NCBI GenBank assembly: GCA_021740915.1
Contig: JAIOYW010000013.1
Span: forward strand, 1-64,000
Source of the DNA: Ignavibacteriales bacterium
GTDB taxonomy: Bacteria > Bacteroidota > Ignavibacteria > Ignavibacteriales > Melioribacteraceae
Direction of reading: 5' to 3'
Length of the DNA: 64,000 nucleotides
Below, one piece after another: positions 44,496 through 54,155 of the stretch; the stretch's first letter is position 1, and every line of letters starts with the position of its first letter. Under the pieces are notes generated by a model. The model did not search any database and was not told the origin of the DNA. It saw nothing but the letters and a program-made list of their open reading frames with translations. The position numbers were made by a program, and so were the translations under genes.

Positions 44496-46637
44496 ATGCG
44501 TTTAACTATTATTCGGCTGTTATTAATTATCGTTTTCTTTGCGGGTTCTGGTATTGCTCAGAAAGGGCTTTACGATCCTTATCCGGGAGAAGCGGAGAAA
44601 TCGCGTGCTGCTGATGCCGGGAAAATGTGGACGCTTGATAAAGTGCCCGTTGAGCAGTTCCAGAAACTTTATGGCTTCACTCCCGATGAAACATGGCTTA
44701 CGGATGTAATGAATTCTGCACTCATGTTCGGTTCCGGTTGCTCGGGATCATTCGTTTCGGAAAACGGGCTTATTATGACCAATCACCATTGTGGGAGACG
44801 TGAATTAGTCGGTGCTTCAAGAGATGGTGAAGACTTGCTGAAAACTGGATTTTATGCTGAAAGGATGGAGGAGGAGAGAAAAATTGAAGGATTATACATT
44901 GATCAATTGCTTCTTATTAAGGATGTGACCAATGAAGTGATTAATGCCTTTAATTCAGGCAGCAGTGATCCTGAAAAACTTTTGAAATCCAAAGAAAAAA
45001 TTTCTGATTTGGAGAAAACCTTTGGGGAAGAAACCGGACTGCGCTGCGTTGTAGTAAAACTTTATAATGGCGGCAAGTATTCACTCTATGGTTACAGGCG
45101 TTATAGTGACATCAGGTTAGTGATGGCTCCTGAATTTCAGATTGCTTCAACCGGATGGGACTGGGATAATTTCACCTATCCCCGTTATGAATTTGATTTT
45201 ATGTTTCTCCGGGCTTACGATGAATCCGGAAACCCTGCTAAAACTCCATCCTATTTTAAATGGAGTCTGGAAGGTGCTGTTGAGGGCGAACCTGTTTTTG
45301 TAATTGGAAGACCTGGAAATACCGACAGACTTCTCTCTGTCGCAGAACTCGAATATTTGCGGGATGTAATATATCCCCCTTTGCTTCAATTATATAATGG
45401 ACTATATGAAGTCTATTACAAATTGTTTTTACAGTATCCGGAAAAGCAATCGCATTACCTTAATTCTGTGATGGGTTTCGGAAATTCGAGGAAAAGTATT
45501 GGCGGTTCGCTTATGGCTTTACGCGATGAAGCTATTATGAGCAGAAAAAAAGATTTCGAGAGTAAACTTAGATCTGCTGTCGGAAATGATCCTGAACTGA
45601 AGGCAGAGTATTCCCATCTGTGGACTGATCTTGCCAGTCTTCTTGATGAAGGAAGAGAATATATGAGGTTTATTTATGCCTACCGGATGATGGGCGGACT
45701 TGAATCTGAGTACTATTCCTTCGCCAGAAAAATCATGGAATATGCAAACGAGATCAAAAAACCATCAGCCGAACGCAAAGAAAAGTTCCAGGATCACAAT
45801 GTTGAGGCAGCTCGTCAGGAATTACTTGATACTCGGTTCGATTCCGAGCTGGCTGATCTTTTGCTTGAATCTCATCTTAATTACATAAGTAAAGTGGGAG
45901 GCGCTGACGATCCGATTCTAAAAAAAATATCAAATGGCGATTTTTCTCCCGGGCTTGTTGAGCGGATTAAAACCGGGTCTGCTATTCTTTCGCCGGATAA
46001 ACTAAAAGTAATGTTGGAAGGCAATCCTTCCGATATCTTAATCAGCGATGATCCATTTATTTATTTCCTGACAGAAAGCAATAAAAAACTCACCGAAATT
46101 CAGCCTCGTGCAAAGGAGATATCTGATTCAAAAGAGGTACTGAATCAAAAACTCGGGCAATTGGTTTTTAATGTTTTTGGAGAGTCACTTTCTCCAGATG
46201 CTACTTCTACTCTGCGAATTTCCGATGGAAGAGTTGAAGGATATGAATATAACGGAACACTTGCTCCTGCCAAAACAACTCTTTATGGACTTTATGATCG
46301 ATTTTGGTCATTCGGCTCAAAAGATTATCCCTGGGGTCTTCCAGATCGTTGGAAATCTATTCCGCCGGCTGTCGATTTAAAAACCCCTGTAAATTTTGTG
46401 TCCACAGCGGATATTGTTGGCGGCAATTCCGGCAGTGCAATTATTAATATGAATCGTGAAATTGTCGGTCTTGTCTTCGATGGAAATCTTGAGAGCTTAG
46501 CTGGTGATTATATTTATCTGCCCGAGGTAAACAGGTGTGTTGGGGTTGATTCTCATGGACTTATTACCGTGTTACAGCACTATTACAATGTTGAGCGACT
46601 TGTTCGTGAACTAAAAGGAAAAAATACAGAGGATTAA
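44496..46637 (+). CDS. Exported S46-family dipeptidyl peptidase (DPP7/DPP11-like)
   Basis: A 713-residue S46 serine exopeptidase, a family largely restricted to the Bacteroidota group and relatives. After the signal peptide (MRLTIIRLLLIIVFFAGSG) the chymotrypsin-like domain has the catalytic His in IMTNHHCG (about 94-100) and Ser in GGNSGSA, and a helical domain lies between. FDGN after the Ser block corresponds to the substrate-pocket region, where Gly is typical of DPP7-like hydrophobic specificity and Arg of acidic-specific DPP11. This suggests the former. The ATG at 44496 is preferred because GAGG lies 5 bases upstream. An ATG at 44481 is possible. Confidence 0.93.
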   Translation: MRLTIIRLLLIIVFFAGSGIAQKGLYDPYPGEAEKSRAADAGKMWTLDKVPVEQFQKLYGFTPDETWLTDVMNSALMFGSGCSGSFVSENGLIMTNHHCGRRELVGASRDGEDLLKTGFYAERMEEERKIEGLYIDQLLLIKDVTNEVINAFNSGSSDPEKLLKSKEKISDLEKTFGEETGLRCVVVKLYNGGKYSLYGYRRYSDIRLVMAPEFQIASTGWDWDNFTYPRYEFDFMFLRAYDESGNPAKTPSYFKWSLEGAVEGEPVFVIGRPGNTDRLLSVAELEYLRDVIYPPLLQLYNGLYEVYYKLFLQYPEKQSHYLNSVMGFGNSRKSIGGSLMALRDEAIMSRKKDFESKLRSAVGNDPELKAEYSHLWTDLASLLDEGREYMRFIYAYRMMGGLESEYYSFARKIMEYANEIKKPSAERKEKFQDHNVEAARQELLDTRFDSELADLLLESHLNYISKVGGADDPILKKISNGDFSPGLVERIKTGSAILSPDKLKVMLEGNPSDILISDDPFIYFLTESNKKLTEIQPRAKEISDSKEVLNQKLGQLVFNVFGESLSPDATSTLRISDGRVEGYEYNGTLAPAKTTLYGLYDRFWSFGSKDYPWGLPDRWKSIPPAVDLKTPVNFVSTADIVGGNSGSAIINMNREIVGLVFDGNLESLAGDYIYLPEVNRCVGVDSHGLITVLQHYYNVERLVRELKGKNTED

Positions 46638-46695
46638 TTGATTAAGAAACCTTTCGATGTTTTTCTTTTGTTGTTTATAAAAACAGGGATAAATA

Positions 46696-48744
46696 ATGAC
46701 AAATTATTCGTTACGCAAATTTTCATTCGTCTTTATAACTTTATTACTGCTTGCAATTCAGTTAAAAGCAGTTGGCGGATTCACAATTTATGATCTTTTT
46801 AAACTAAAGCAGTCCGGAGATGTTGTTTTTTCTCCCGACGGTAAAAGTGCAGCATATTTGCTTACTGTCCCGCGACCCTTTACAGATGATCCTGGTTCAG
46901 ATTACTCCATTCTGAATTTACTTGATCTTAGCAACAATAAAGTTACAGTTCTTATTGATGGCAAGATCAATATCTCTTCATTGCATTGGAACGGCAGTTC
47001 AGAAAAGATATTTTTTCTTTCTGCTCTTGATGGGGAAAAATCCAGAGGAGTTTATAGTTATGATCTAAAAACCAACGATTACACCAGACTTACGGCATCT
47101 GGTATTGATGTCAATCTGTATAAAGTCAGTCGGGATGGAATTATTCTGGCATATTCTTCAGTTGGAATTAAGGAACCCTCTTCGAAACTTGTAAAAATGG
47201 GCTTTAACCAGGAAATTTTTGAGGAAAAAGAAAATCATATTAACCTCTACCTGTATAATCTCAAAACGAAAACGACGAGTCAATTGACGAGAGAAATTTC
47301 AGTTTTTGATTTCTCCCTGAGCAATGACTCAAGAAAGATCGCTGCGGCTGTTGCCCCGGAAAATCTTACTGATCATTCATATATGTTTAAAAGGATAATC
47401 GAAATAGATGTGGAATCTGGAGCGGTACAACAACTTGTTGATAATCCGGGTAAACTAGGGGAATTTATTTACTCCCCGGATGACAAACATCTTGCATTTG
47501 TTTCTGCTGCCGATACTAATGACTCTGTTGCCGGCAGTCTCTTTATTGCTGAAAGTGGTAAATTTAACAAGTTTAAAACTCTTCGCAGTTATTCTAAAGA
47601 GTTTTTGGGATCGGTTACAAATATTGACTGGTTTGATGCGGTAACTGTGCTGTTTTCTGCAGAAGAGGGTGTAAACACTACTCTTAGCAAACAAATAATC
47701 GGAGAAGTCTCCAGGGAAATAATTATAAAGGGTGATGACCACATATTTTCCGGTTTCAGCCGATATGAAGAAAACTTCATTTTTTCGGCAAACACCGATA
47801 AATATCCAAACGAAATACACTTTTATGATGGAAATGTGATTTCCAGGTTAACAAATCATAATGAGTGGCTGAAAAATATAAATCTTGCCAAACAGGTAAA
47901 GATTGAATATACTGCTAAAGATGGTCTTGAGATCGAAGCCGTACTCATTTATCCGCTTGATTACACTGAAGGGCAGAAATACCCTCTGATAACATATGTT
48001 CACGGAGGACCTGAATCCGCCGAACTTGATGGCTGGCGGACTTCTTACAGCCGGTGGGGGCAGTTTGCAGCCTCGGCAGGTTATTTTGTCTTTATGCCGA
48101 ATTACCGCGCCAGTGCCGGACGGGGTTATGAATTTTCCCTGATGGGCCTTGGCGACCTTGCAGGCAAAGAATTTGACGATATACTGGATGGTGTTGATTA
48201 TCTCATTGATAAAGGGTACATTGATAAAAACCGTGTGGGAATTGGAGGCGGTTCTTACGGGGGTTATTTTTCTGCATGGGCAGCTACGAAACACTCTGAA
48301 AAATTTGCTGCAGCAATTTCTTTTGTCGGTGTCTCCAATCAGATATCCAAACGATACACGACTGATATTCCATGGGAAGATTATTACGTCCATTGGGGTA
48401 TCTGGACACATGATAACCCCCTTCTGATTTATGACAGAAGTCCGGTAAAATATGCACGCAATTCAAAAACACCAACACTGATTTTACATGGCACTGCTGA
48501 TCCAAGGGTTCATCCTTCGCAGAGCCTGGAACTCTACCGATCACTAAAAATGCATGGCAAAGCTCCTGTGCGACTTGTCTGGTATCCCGGGGAGGGTCAT
48601 GGCAACAGAAAAAATCCGGCGCGCCTTGATTTTGCATTGAGGACAATGGCTTGGTTTGATTATTATCTGAAAGGAACAAATCCGGAAAATTCAATGCCGG
48701 AATCTGAAATCACATATGATCTGAAATTACTTGGAATTGATTAA
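46696..48744 (+). CDS. Exported S9-family peptidase (second paralogue)
   Basis: A 682-residue S9 peptidase with a signal peptide (about 1-25), TolB-like propeller repeats (about 30-400; VVFSPDGKSAAYLL, FIYSPDDKHLAFVS) and a C-terminal alpha/beta hydrolase domain. The triad is Ser in GGGSYGGYFSAW, Asp in HGTADPRVHP and His in PGEGHGNR. It likely trims short peptides together with the S46 enzyme immediately upstream, so this pair forms a periplasmic peptide-degrading unit. It is only distantly similar to the S9 enzyme at 15595. Confidence 0.94.
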   Translation: MTNYSLRKFSFVFITLLLLAIQLKAVGGFTIYDLFKLKQSGDVVFSPDGKSAAYLLTVPRPFTDDPGSDYSILNLLDLSNNKVTVLIDGKINISSLHWNGSSEKIFFLSALDGEKSRGVYSYDLKTNDYTRLTASGIDVNLYKVSRDGIILAYSSVGIKEPSSKLVKMGFNQEIFEEKENHINLYLYNLKTKTTSQLTREISVFDFSLSNDSRKIAAAVAPENLTDHSYMFKRIIEIDVESGAVQQLVDNPGKLGEFIYSPDDKHLAFVSAADTNDSVAGSLFIAESGKFNKFKTLRSYSKEFLGSVTNIDWFDAVTVLFSAEEGVNTTLSKQIIGEVSREIIIKGDDHIFSGFSRYEENFIFSANTDKYPNEIHFYDGNVISRLTNHNEWLKNINLAKQVKIEYTAKDGLEIEAVLIYPLDYTEGQKYPLITYVHGGPESAELDGWRTSYSRWGQFAASAGYFVFMPNYRASAGRGYEFSLMGLGDLAGKEFDDILDGVDYLIDKGYIDKNRVGIGGGSYGGYFSAWAATKHSEKFAAAISFVGVSNQISKRYTTDIPWEDYYVHWGIWTHDNPLLIYDRSPVKYARNSKTPTLILHGTADPRVHPSQSLELYRSLKMHGKAPVRLVWYPGEGHGNRKNPARLDFALRTMAWFDYYLKGTNPENSMPESEITYDLKLLGID

Positions 48745-48750
48745 TCCTTT

Positions 48751-48933
48751 ATGTCCGTAAATTCTCCCTGCACCAGAATATGTGTCATTAATTCCGAGAC
48801 CAAACTTTGTATCGGGTGCCTGAGAAATATCCGGGAAATAACAGAATGGATGTTATACTCAGACACACAAAAAAAGGAAGTGCTGGACAAAATAGCATTA
48901 AGAAAACAGAGTAATAAAAATGATGCCGCATAA
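48751..48933 (+). CDS. DUF1289 mini-protein
   Basis: A 60-residue protein with the DUF1289 pattern: SPCTRICVINSETKLCIGC, then R, EITEW. Four cysteines in a C-x3-C-x8-C-x2-C layout suggest a small zinc or iron-sulfur site. Function is unknown in the family. It starts 6 bases after the S9 stop and overlaps the cobO start by 14 bases, consistent with a read-through operon. Confidence 0.85.
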   Translation: MSVNSPCTRICVINSETKLCIGCLRNIREITEWMLYSDTQKKEVLDKIALRKQSNKNDAA

Positions 48934-49450
48934 AGGTAATATCCATATCTATACCGGAAATGGAAAAGGTAAAACATTAGCGGCAATTGGATTGGCTGTC
49001 CGCGGCGCCGGCGCGGGATTCCGCAGCATAATAATTCAATTTATGAAGGATTACCCTTACAGCGAAATAATATCCCTTCAGAAGCTTTCCGGGTATATTA
49101 CACTCAGACAGTTTGGAAACGACGGGTTTGTCCTTAACAAACAAAAGCCCTCTGCTTCTGATATAGAAAAGGCAAATGACGGGTTGAATTTTGCTTATAC
49201 TTCGATGAATTCCGGCAATTTTGACATCGTAATTCTCGATGAAATATTAATTGCGTCGTATTTTGGTTTATTCAGTGAGTCTCAGATAATTAAAATGCTT
49301 GATTCGAAACCGGCTAATATTGAATTGATACTCACAGGCAGATATGCAGGCAAGGAGGTCATCGCAAAGGCAGACCTTGTAACTGAAATGAACGAGGTGA
49401 AACACTATTATCAAAAAGGAATTTTATCCATAAAAGGAATTGACTCATGA
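48920..49450 (+). CDS. cobO: Cob(I)alamin adenosyltransferase (CobO/BtuR type)
   Basis: A 176-residue P-loop adenosyltransferase that makes adenosylcobalamin from cob(I)alamin and ATP. HIYTGNGKGKTLAA is the reversed-polarity P-loop (about 8-21), FMKDYPYSE follows in the substrate loop, and DIVILDEI is the Walker B segment. Length and motifs are normal. Two adjacent ATGs (48920, 48923) are possible. No cobalamin riboswitch is seen upstream, and no other cobalamin gene lies in the window. The stop overlaps the HAD gene by four bases. Confidence 0.92.
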   Translation: MMPHKGNIHIYTGNGKGKTLAAIGLAVRGAGAGFRSIIIQFMKDYPYSEIISLQKLSGYITLRQFGNDGFVLNKQKPSASDIEKANDGLNFAYTSMNSGNFDIVILDEILIASYFGLFSESQIIKMLDSKPANIELILTGRYAGKEVIAKADLVTEMNEVKHYYQKGILSIKGIDS

Positions 49451-50208
49451 TTCCCCTGCTTATTGATTTGGACGGTGTCCTTCGTATGGGAAAGACTCCC
49501 GCGCCCGGATTAAAAGAGTTTTTCAATTATCTTGAAGAATCGAAAAGACCCGCCTGCATACTGAGCAATACGACATTATCAACCGGACAGGATGTTAAAT
49601 ACTATTTCAGCCAGCTTGCACTGACATGCCCCATCCCATTAATGACAGCCGCAGATGCTGCATTCGAATATGCTCGTGGAAAATATAAAAATGTAAAGGT
49701 TTTCGGGTCACCTAATGTACACAAACTTTTTGAACCTTTGGTACATCCGGGCACGCCTGAAGCTGTTATTGTCGGCGACATGTATAAGGATTGGAATTTT
49801 TCTGTCATGAATGAGATATTTCTTAACGTTATTAAAGGCGCTGATTTTATTGCTATGCAGAAAAACCGTTACTGGTCAACACCTGAAGACGGGCTGCTTC
49901 TTGATGCAGGTGCATTTATCTCCGCTATTGAGTATGCATCCGGCGAAGAGGCTCTGCTTATCGGCAAACCTTCACCCCTCTATTTTGAAATGGCATTAAA
50001 AATTGTCGGCTTAAAACCCGGAGATCCTTTCCTGATGCTTGGGGATGATCTTGATATAGACATACGTGCCGCAAAAATTCTTGGCGGTCAGGGAATTCTG
50101 ATTTTTACAGGAAAAACTCAGAAACCTCTTTCGATTGAAGATTCCTATGCCGCCGATTATGAAGTGGATAATTTATCTGAAACCATATCTTTGTTGCGAT
50201 CAATTTAA
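49447..50208 (+). CDS. HAD-superfamily IIA phosphatase (NagD-like)
   Basis: A 253-residue HAD hydrolase of subfamily IIA. The nucleophile block is LLIDLDGVL (Asp7, Asp9), the Ser/Thr motif is ILSNTT, the Lys is in LIGKPSP and the acidic motif is LGDDLDIDI. NagD-type enzymes remove phosphate from nucleotides, sugar phosphates or pyridoxal phosphate. The actual substrate is unknown. ATGA overlap with cobO. Confidence 0.88.
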   Translation: MIPLLIDLDGVLRMGKTPAPGLKEFFNYLEESKRPACILSNTTLSTGQDVKYYFSQLALTCPIPLMTAADAAFEYARGKYKNVKVFGSPNVHKLFEPLVHPGTPEAVIVGDMYKDWNFSVMNEIFLNVIKGADFIAMQKNRYWSTPEDGLLLDAGAFISAIEYASGEEALLIGKPSPLYFEMALKIVGLKPGDPFLMLGDDLDIDIRAAKILGGQGILIFTGKTQKPLSIEDSYAADYEVDNLSETISLLRSI

Positions 50209-50223
50209 ATTTTTGGAGAACTT

Positions 50224-50787
50224 ATGTCACAAAACCGGCACCCCTTGATACTTAAAAAGGATACATCTGCTTTACTAATAATTGATATTCAGGAACGAAT
50301 ATTAAAGGTCATCCGGAATAGTGAGGATATGATAGCTAATGTTCTTAAACTAGTCAAAGGATTTAAGGCAATGGGACTTCCCATATATACCACAGAGCAA
50401 TACCCGAAAGGATTGGGAGAAACACATCATGCAATACAGGCAGAGCTCGGGGACTTTACTGCTGTTCAAAAAATGACATTCAGTTGCGGGGGCGCAGGGG
50501 ACTTATTCGGTGAATTCAAGAATAAAGGATTAACACAAATTGTTGTATGCGGAATTGAGTCTCATGTTTGTGTACAGCAGACTGTTCTTGACCTTATCCA
50601 CAATGGATTCCAAACAAATCTTGCCGCAGACGCGGTTTCTTCCCGTAAATATTCTGACTACGATCTATCTGTTTCAAGAATGAGGCATCACGGTGCTGAA
50701 ATAACTTCAACTGAATCAATACTTTTTGAACTTCTGGAAGTATGCGGCACAGATGAATTTAAGGCTGTTTCAAAAATTGTAAAATAA
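50224..50787 (+). CDS. Isochorismatase-like cysteine hydrolase
   Basis: A 187-residue member of the isochorismatase/nicotinamidase fold. The Asp-Lys-Cys triad is visible as IIDIQER (Asp), QKMTFS (Lys) and CGIESHVCVQQ (Cys). The substrate is not predictable; known members act on nicotinamide, carbamoylsarcosine and peroxyureidoacrylate. TTGGAG stands 7 bases before the ATG and 15 bases separate it from the HAD gene. It closes the plus-strand run that began at the GH130 gene. Confidence 0.88.
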   Translation: MSQNRHPLILKKDTSALLIIDIQERILKVIRNSEDMIANVLKLVKGFKAMGLPIYTTEQYPKGLGETHHAIQAELGDFTAVQKMTFSCGGAGDLFGEFKNKGLTQIVVCGIESHVCVQQTVLDLIHNGFQTNLAADAVSSRKYSDYDLSVSRMRHHGAEITSTESILFELLEVCGTDEFKAVSKIVK

Positions 50788-50981
50788 AATATTTTTAATA
50801 TAAGTGCTCAACGATAACTTACGGCACATCGAAATATCCCGGGCTGACGGCGATTTCAAGCGATTCTTGAGGTTTTTCGAATAAAAATCAAACTTCATAA
50901 GTATAATTTCTCCTAAATAATTTGACCTGGTGTAAAATTTTTATTATTTTTCAAACAGTTGTTTCATACAAATGTTTAATT

Positions 50982-51551
50982 ATGTCAAGCGATGAAATTA
51001 AAAACCAAATTATCCTGTCAACCATCAATGTAATTGAGCGGTCAGGCATCAAAAACGCTACTGTAAGAAAAATCGTAGAAGAGGCCGGGGTGAACATTGC
51101 CGCAATCAATTATCATTTCGGAAGTAAAGACCGGTTGATTAATGAAACTCTCAGATCAACATTAATGGAAATGAAAAAGGATACACTTGCAATCCTCGAA
51201 TACGGATTCAAATCTGAAAAAGAAATGCTTTTTTCACTTTTTACGTATTATCTGGAAGGGGCAATTCGTTATCCCAATATAATTAAGGGACATTTTTATG
51301 GTTCTTTTGTCGATAATGAGTTAAACTCACCATCCTTTAATATGCTGAATGAACTTTTTGATTCAATTTCGATCGTTTTGGGCAGCAAACGAAAAATTGA
51401 GGTGGAAATACAGATCAAACTTCGCGCTGCAATATCATCTATTATGTTTATCGGCATTTTTCCGGAAATACTTGGGCCATCTTCCAAAGAAGAATTGAAA
51501 AAGCCGGAATTTCGGAATAAAATTATCGATCAGTTCATTAATAATTTCTAA
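50982..51551 (+). CDS. TetR/AcrR-family transcriptional regulator
   Basis: A 190-residue repressor-type protein. The N-terminal helix-turn-helix (about 25-47; NATVRKIVEEAGVNIAAINYHFGSK, here in two parts around GVN) is the canonical TetR domain, and the rest is a helical ligand/dimer domain. The ATG at 50982 begins MSSDEIKNQ, the usual position. The frame is open further upstream, but those residues are not TetR-like. It lies 5 bases before a TonB-dependent receptor gene, so it probably controls that receptor and itself in response to the transported compound or membrane stress. Confidence 0.9.
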   Translation: MSSDEIKNQIILSTINVIERSGIKNATVRKIVEEAGVNIAAINYHFGSKDRLINETLRSTLMEMKKDTLAILEYGFKSEKEMLFSLFTYYLEGAIRYPNIIKGHFYGSFVDNELNSPSFNMLNELFDSISIVLGSKRKIEVEIQIKLRAAISSIMFIGIFPEILGPSSKEELKKPEFRNKIIDQFINNF

Positions 51552-51556
51552 AAACT

Positions 51557-53863
51557 ATGCGAAGAATTAATCCGTTGCAAAAGTGCGGGCTGACAGTATT
51601 TTTTATTTTATTATTGACAGCCAGACTGTTAATTTCCCAAACCGGGGCAATCTCGGGGAGCATTAGGGAAAACAGCACAAAGCTGTTTCTGCCGGGTGCA
51701 AATGTAATAATAGCCGGAACAGGAAAGGGAACAAGCACAGGTCCCGAAGGTGATTTTTATTTTAATGCTCTGGAAGAAGGGACATACACAATTAAAGTAA
51801 GCTACACAGGATATAAGAGTGAAACCCGTACCGATATTATCGTTCGGAAAAATCGCACTACGGTTACAAATTTTGAACTGTTCCCTGAAGTCTTTCAGGC
51901 TAACGAGGTCACCGTAAATGCAGGATTTTTTCAAAAAGCTGAGCAATTCTCTGCAGGCACCGCCTCTTTTTCCTTCGAAGAAATCAGGCGCGCCCCGGGA
52001 TCTGCAGGAGACATAAGCAGAATTTTATTTTCGCTTCCTTCGATCGCAAAAACAGATGATCAGAAGAACAGTCTCATCGTCAGAGGCGGCAGTGCTTTTG
52101 AGAACAGTTTCTATATCGATAACATTGAAATTCCGAATATAAACCATTTTCCCTCGCAGGGATCTTCCGGAGGAGCTATCGGAATACTCAATGTGGACTT
52201 TCTCGAAGATATAATTTTCTTTCCCGGTGGATTTAATGCCTCTTATGGTGACAAATTATCATCAGTAACTGAAATATCATTCAGGGACGGTAACAAATCT
52301 CTGCCGCAGTTTCAATTGGATTTGAATTTCACGGGTTTTGGAGCATCGGGCGAAGGACCCCTGGGAAGCAAAGGCTCATGGTTGTTTTCTGCAAGACGCA
52401 GTTATCTCGACCTCGTCGTTAAAGCATTTGATGTGGGATCAAGTATAGCTCCCCGTTATGGAGACTATCAGCTAAAAACAATATATGAGCCGGATAGTGA
52501 AAATAAATTCAGCCTGCTTGCTCTATGGAGTTATGACATTAACGATGTTGACCCTTTAGCTGCTGTCGGGAATGATATGAAGGTTTACGGATATCAGAAT
52601 CTGACCCAGATCACTTCGGGCATTAACTGGAGAACTTTACATGGTGCGGCGGGTTTCTCAAATACTTCCATTGCTTATTCATATTCTGGTTTTAACGAAA
52701 AATTTTCGGAAACCGGGACAATGGATCCGCTTTTGAATAATAACAGCACTGAAAATATTATCAAATTGCGAAATGTTAATAATATTGTTCTTTCATCATC
52801 AAATGTTCTGATTTCAGGATTTGATTTCAAATATTATTTCCCCTCATTTGATAACACATATTATCCGACAACTGATTTGTATGGAAATATTACTCCTCTT
52901 ATTAACATATCTACTAATTCAAATGAATATTATTCCGCCCTGTTCTTTGAGTTGCAGCAAAAAATATCAAGATTTTTTACAGTGAATTTGGGAGTCCGGT
53001 CGGACTATTTTTCATCAAATGAAAGAGTTTATTTATCCCCACGAATTCAGTTAAAATATGAAATGTCAGAGGTTTCATACTTTAATATTAACCTGGGGAG
53101 ATATACACAGGCGCTCCCCATAATAATTACTGTCCAGAACAGTAAATTTCGGAGGCTTAAAAGCCCTGAAAACTATTCCTTTTCCGCCGGATATTCACAT
53201 CTTCTCACCGCCGGCACAAGGCTTTCTATTGAAGGATACTATAAGCAGTATATAAATCTGCCGATGGATCCGGCCCTGCCGGGACTTAATATTATGGACG
53301 AAGTTCAGTTTTCAGATGGTTTAATTTCATCACATAGTGATCTAAATGAATCCGGCAAAGCTTATGCCGCCGGTATAGAAATCGTAATTCAGAAAAAACT
53401 TGAAGAATCCGTTTACGGGATTGTCGCCGCGGGTTATTGTGTCTCAAAATATCTCGACCTCAACGATATATGGCGAAGCCGTATTAATGAAAACAAATTC
53501 ACTTTTTCTGCTACCGGAGGGTATAAGCCGGACAAGTACTGGGAATTCAGCGGCAGATTTATTTGTGCCGGGGGAATACCTTATACTCCTTTTGATGAAA
53601 TAGCATCGGGTAATATCAACTCGGGAGTGATTGATGAACAAGCTATCAATTCTTCAAGATATCCGTCTTATCATTCATTAAATTTACGGTTCGACAGACG
53701 TTTTTATTTTGAAAGCAGTAATCTCATATTGTATATCAGTGTTTGGAATATTTACAACAATAAAAACATATCATCATTTTACTGGAAAAAGTCATCGAAT
53801 TCTAAGGGAACAATCTATCAGTGGGGTCTCCTCCCAATTTTTGGAATAGAATATGAGTTTTAG
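51557..53863 (+). CDS. TonB-dependent outer-membrane receptor with carboxypeptidase-regulatory-like N-domain
   Basis: A 768-residue outer-membrane transporter. A signal peptide (about 1-28) and a CarboxypepD_reg-like beta domain (about 30-112; FLPGANVIIAGTGKGTST, YTIKVSYTGYKSET) are followed by a plug (about 120-230; LIVRGGSAFENSFYIDNIEI) and a beta-barrel ending in an aromatic C-terminus (IEYEF). No SusD partner follows, so it is not a SusCD pair. The substrate is unknown (siderophore, cobalamin, oligopeptide or other). It is co-transcribed with the TetR gene. Confidence 0.92.
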   Translation: MRRINPLQKCGLTVFFILLLTARLLISQTGAISGSIRENSTKLFLPGANVIIAGTGKGTSTGPEGDFYFNALEEGTYTIKVSYTGYKSETRTDIIVRKNRTTVTNFELFPEVFQANEVTVNAGFFQKAEQFSAGTASFSFEEIRRAPGSAGDISRILFSLPSIAKTDDQKNSLIVRGGSAFENSFYIDNIEIPNINHFPSQGSSGGAIGILNVDFLEDIIFFPGGFNASYGDKLSSVTEISFRDGNKSLPQFQLDLNFTGFGASGEGPLGSKGSWLFSARRSYLDLVVKAFDVGSSIAPRYGDYQLKTIYEPDSENKFSLLALWSYDINDVDPLAAVGNDMKVYGYQNLTQITSGINWRTLHGAAGFSNTSIAYSYSGFNEKFSETGTMDPLLNNNSTENIIKLRNVNNIVLSSSNVLISGFDFKYYFPSFDNTYYPTTDLYGNITPLINISTNSNEYYSALFFELQQKISRFFTVNLGVRSDYFSSNERVYLSPRIQLKYEMSEVSYFNINLGRYTQALPIIITVQNSKFRRLKSPENYSFSAGYSHLLTAGTRLSIEGYYKQYINLPMDPALPGLNIMDEVQFSDGLISSHSDLNESGKAYAAGIEIVIQKKLEESVYGIVAAGYCVSKYLDLNDIWRSRINENKFTFSATGGYKPDKYWEFSGRFICAGGIPYTPFDEIASGNINSGVIDEQAINSSRYPSYHSLNLRFDRRFYFESSNLILYISVWNIYNNKNISSFYWKKSSNSKGTIYQWGLLPIFGIEYEF

Positions 53864-54155
53864 TAATTCTCACAGCGCGAATTCGGGAAATAACTCTTCA
53901 AACATAAATCTTCTGTTATTTTAAACGTGTTTCTCCGGTTATCCCCTCAAAGAATCCTTTTTATTTAGAATAAGAACTAATATTTTTACTCTCGTGAAAT
54001 CATTCACAAAAGCCTGAATTAATTCGGCAGCATTTTTCTCTCAAGAATAAAAGAGCAAACCATAGAATCGGGGCATTGGTTTATTTCAGCCTTAATGAAC
54101 TAAATGGTAATTCACAAAAAGCATAAAAAACACTGGACTTTTCGGATTCAAGTTA

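Noticed and set aside
48934-48960. Cobalamin riboswitch near cobO
   Set aside because: cobO overlaps the preceding gene, leaving no leader that could hold a riboswitch.
50830-50838. CGAAATATC upstream of the TetR gene, similar to the dps operator
   Set aside because: Only nine bases match and the second arm is lost (CCG instead of GGT); a 9-base match is expected by chance in a window of this size.
50922-50981. Twenty extra residues at the start of the TetR protein
   Set aside because: They are unlike TetR N-termini, and MSSDEIKNQ at 50982 is the usual start position before the helix-turn-helix.
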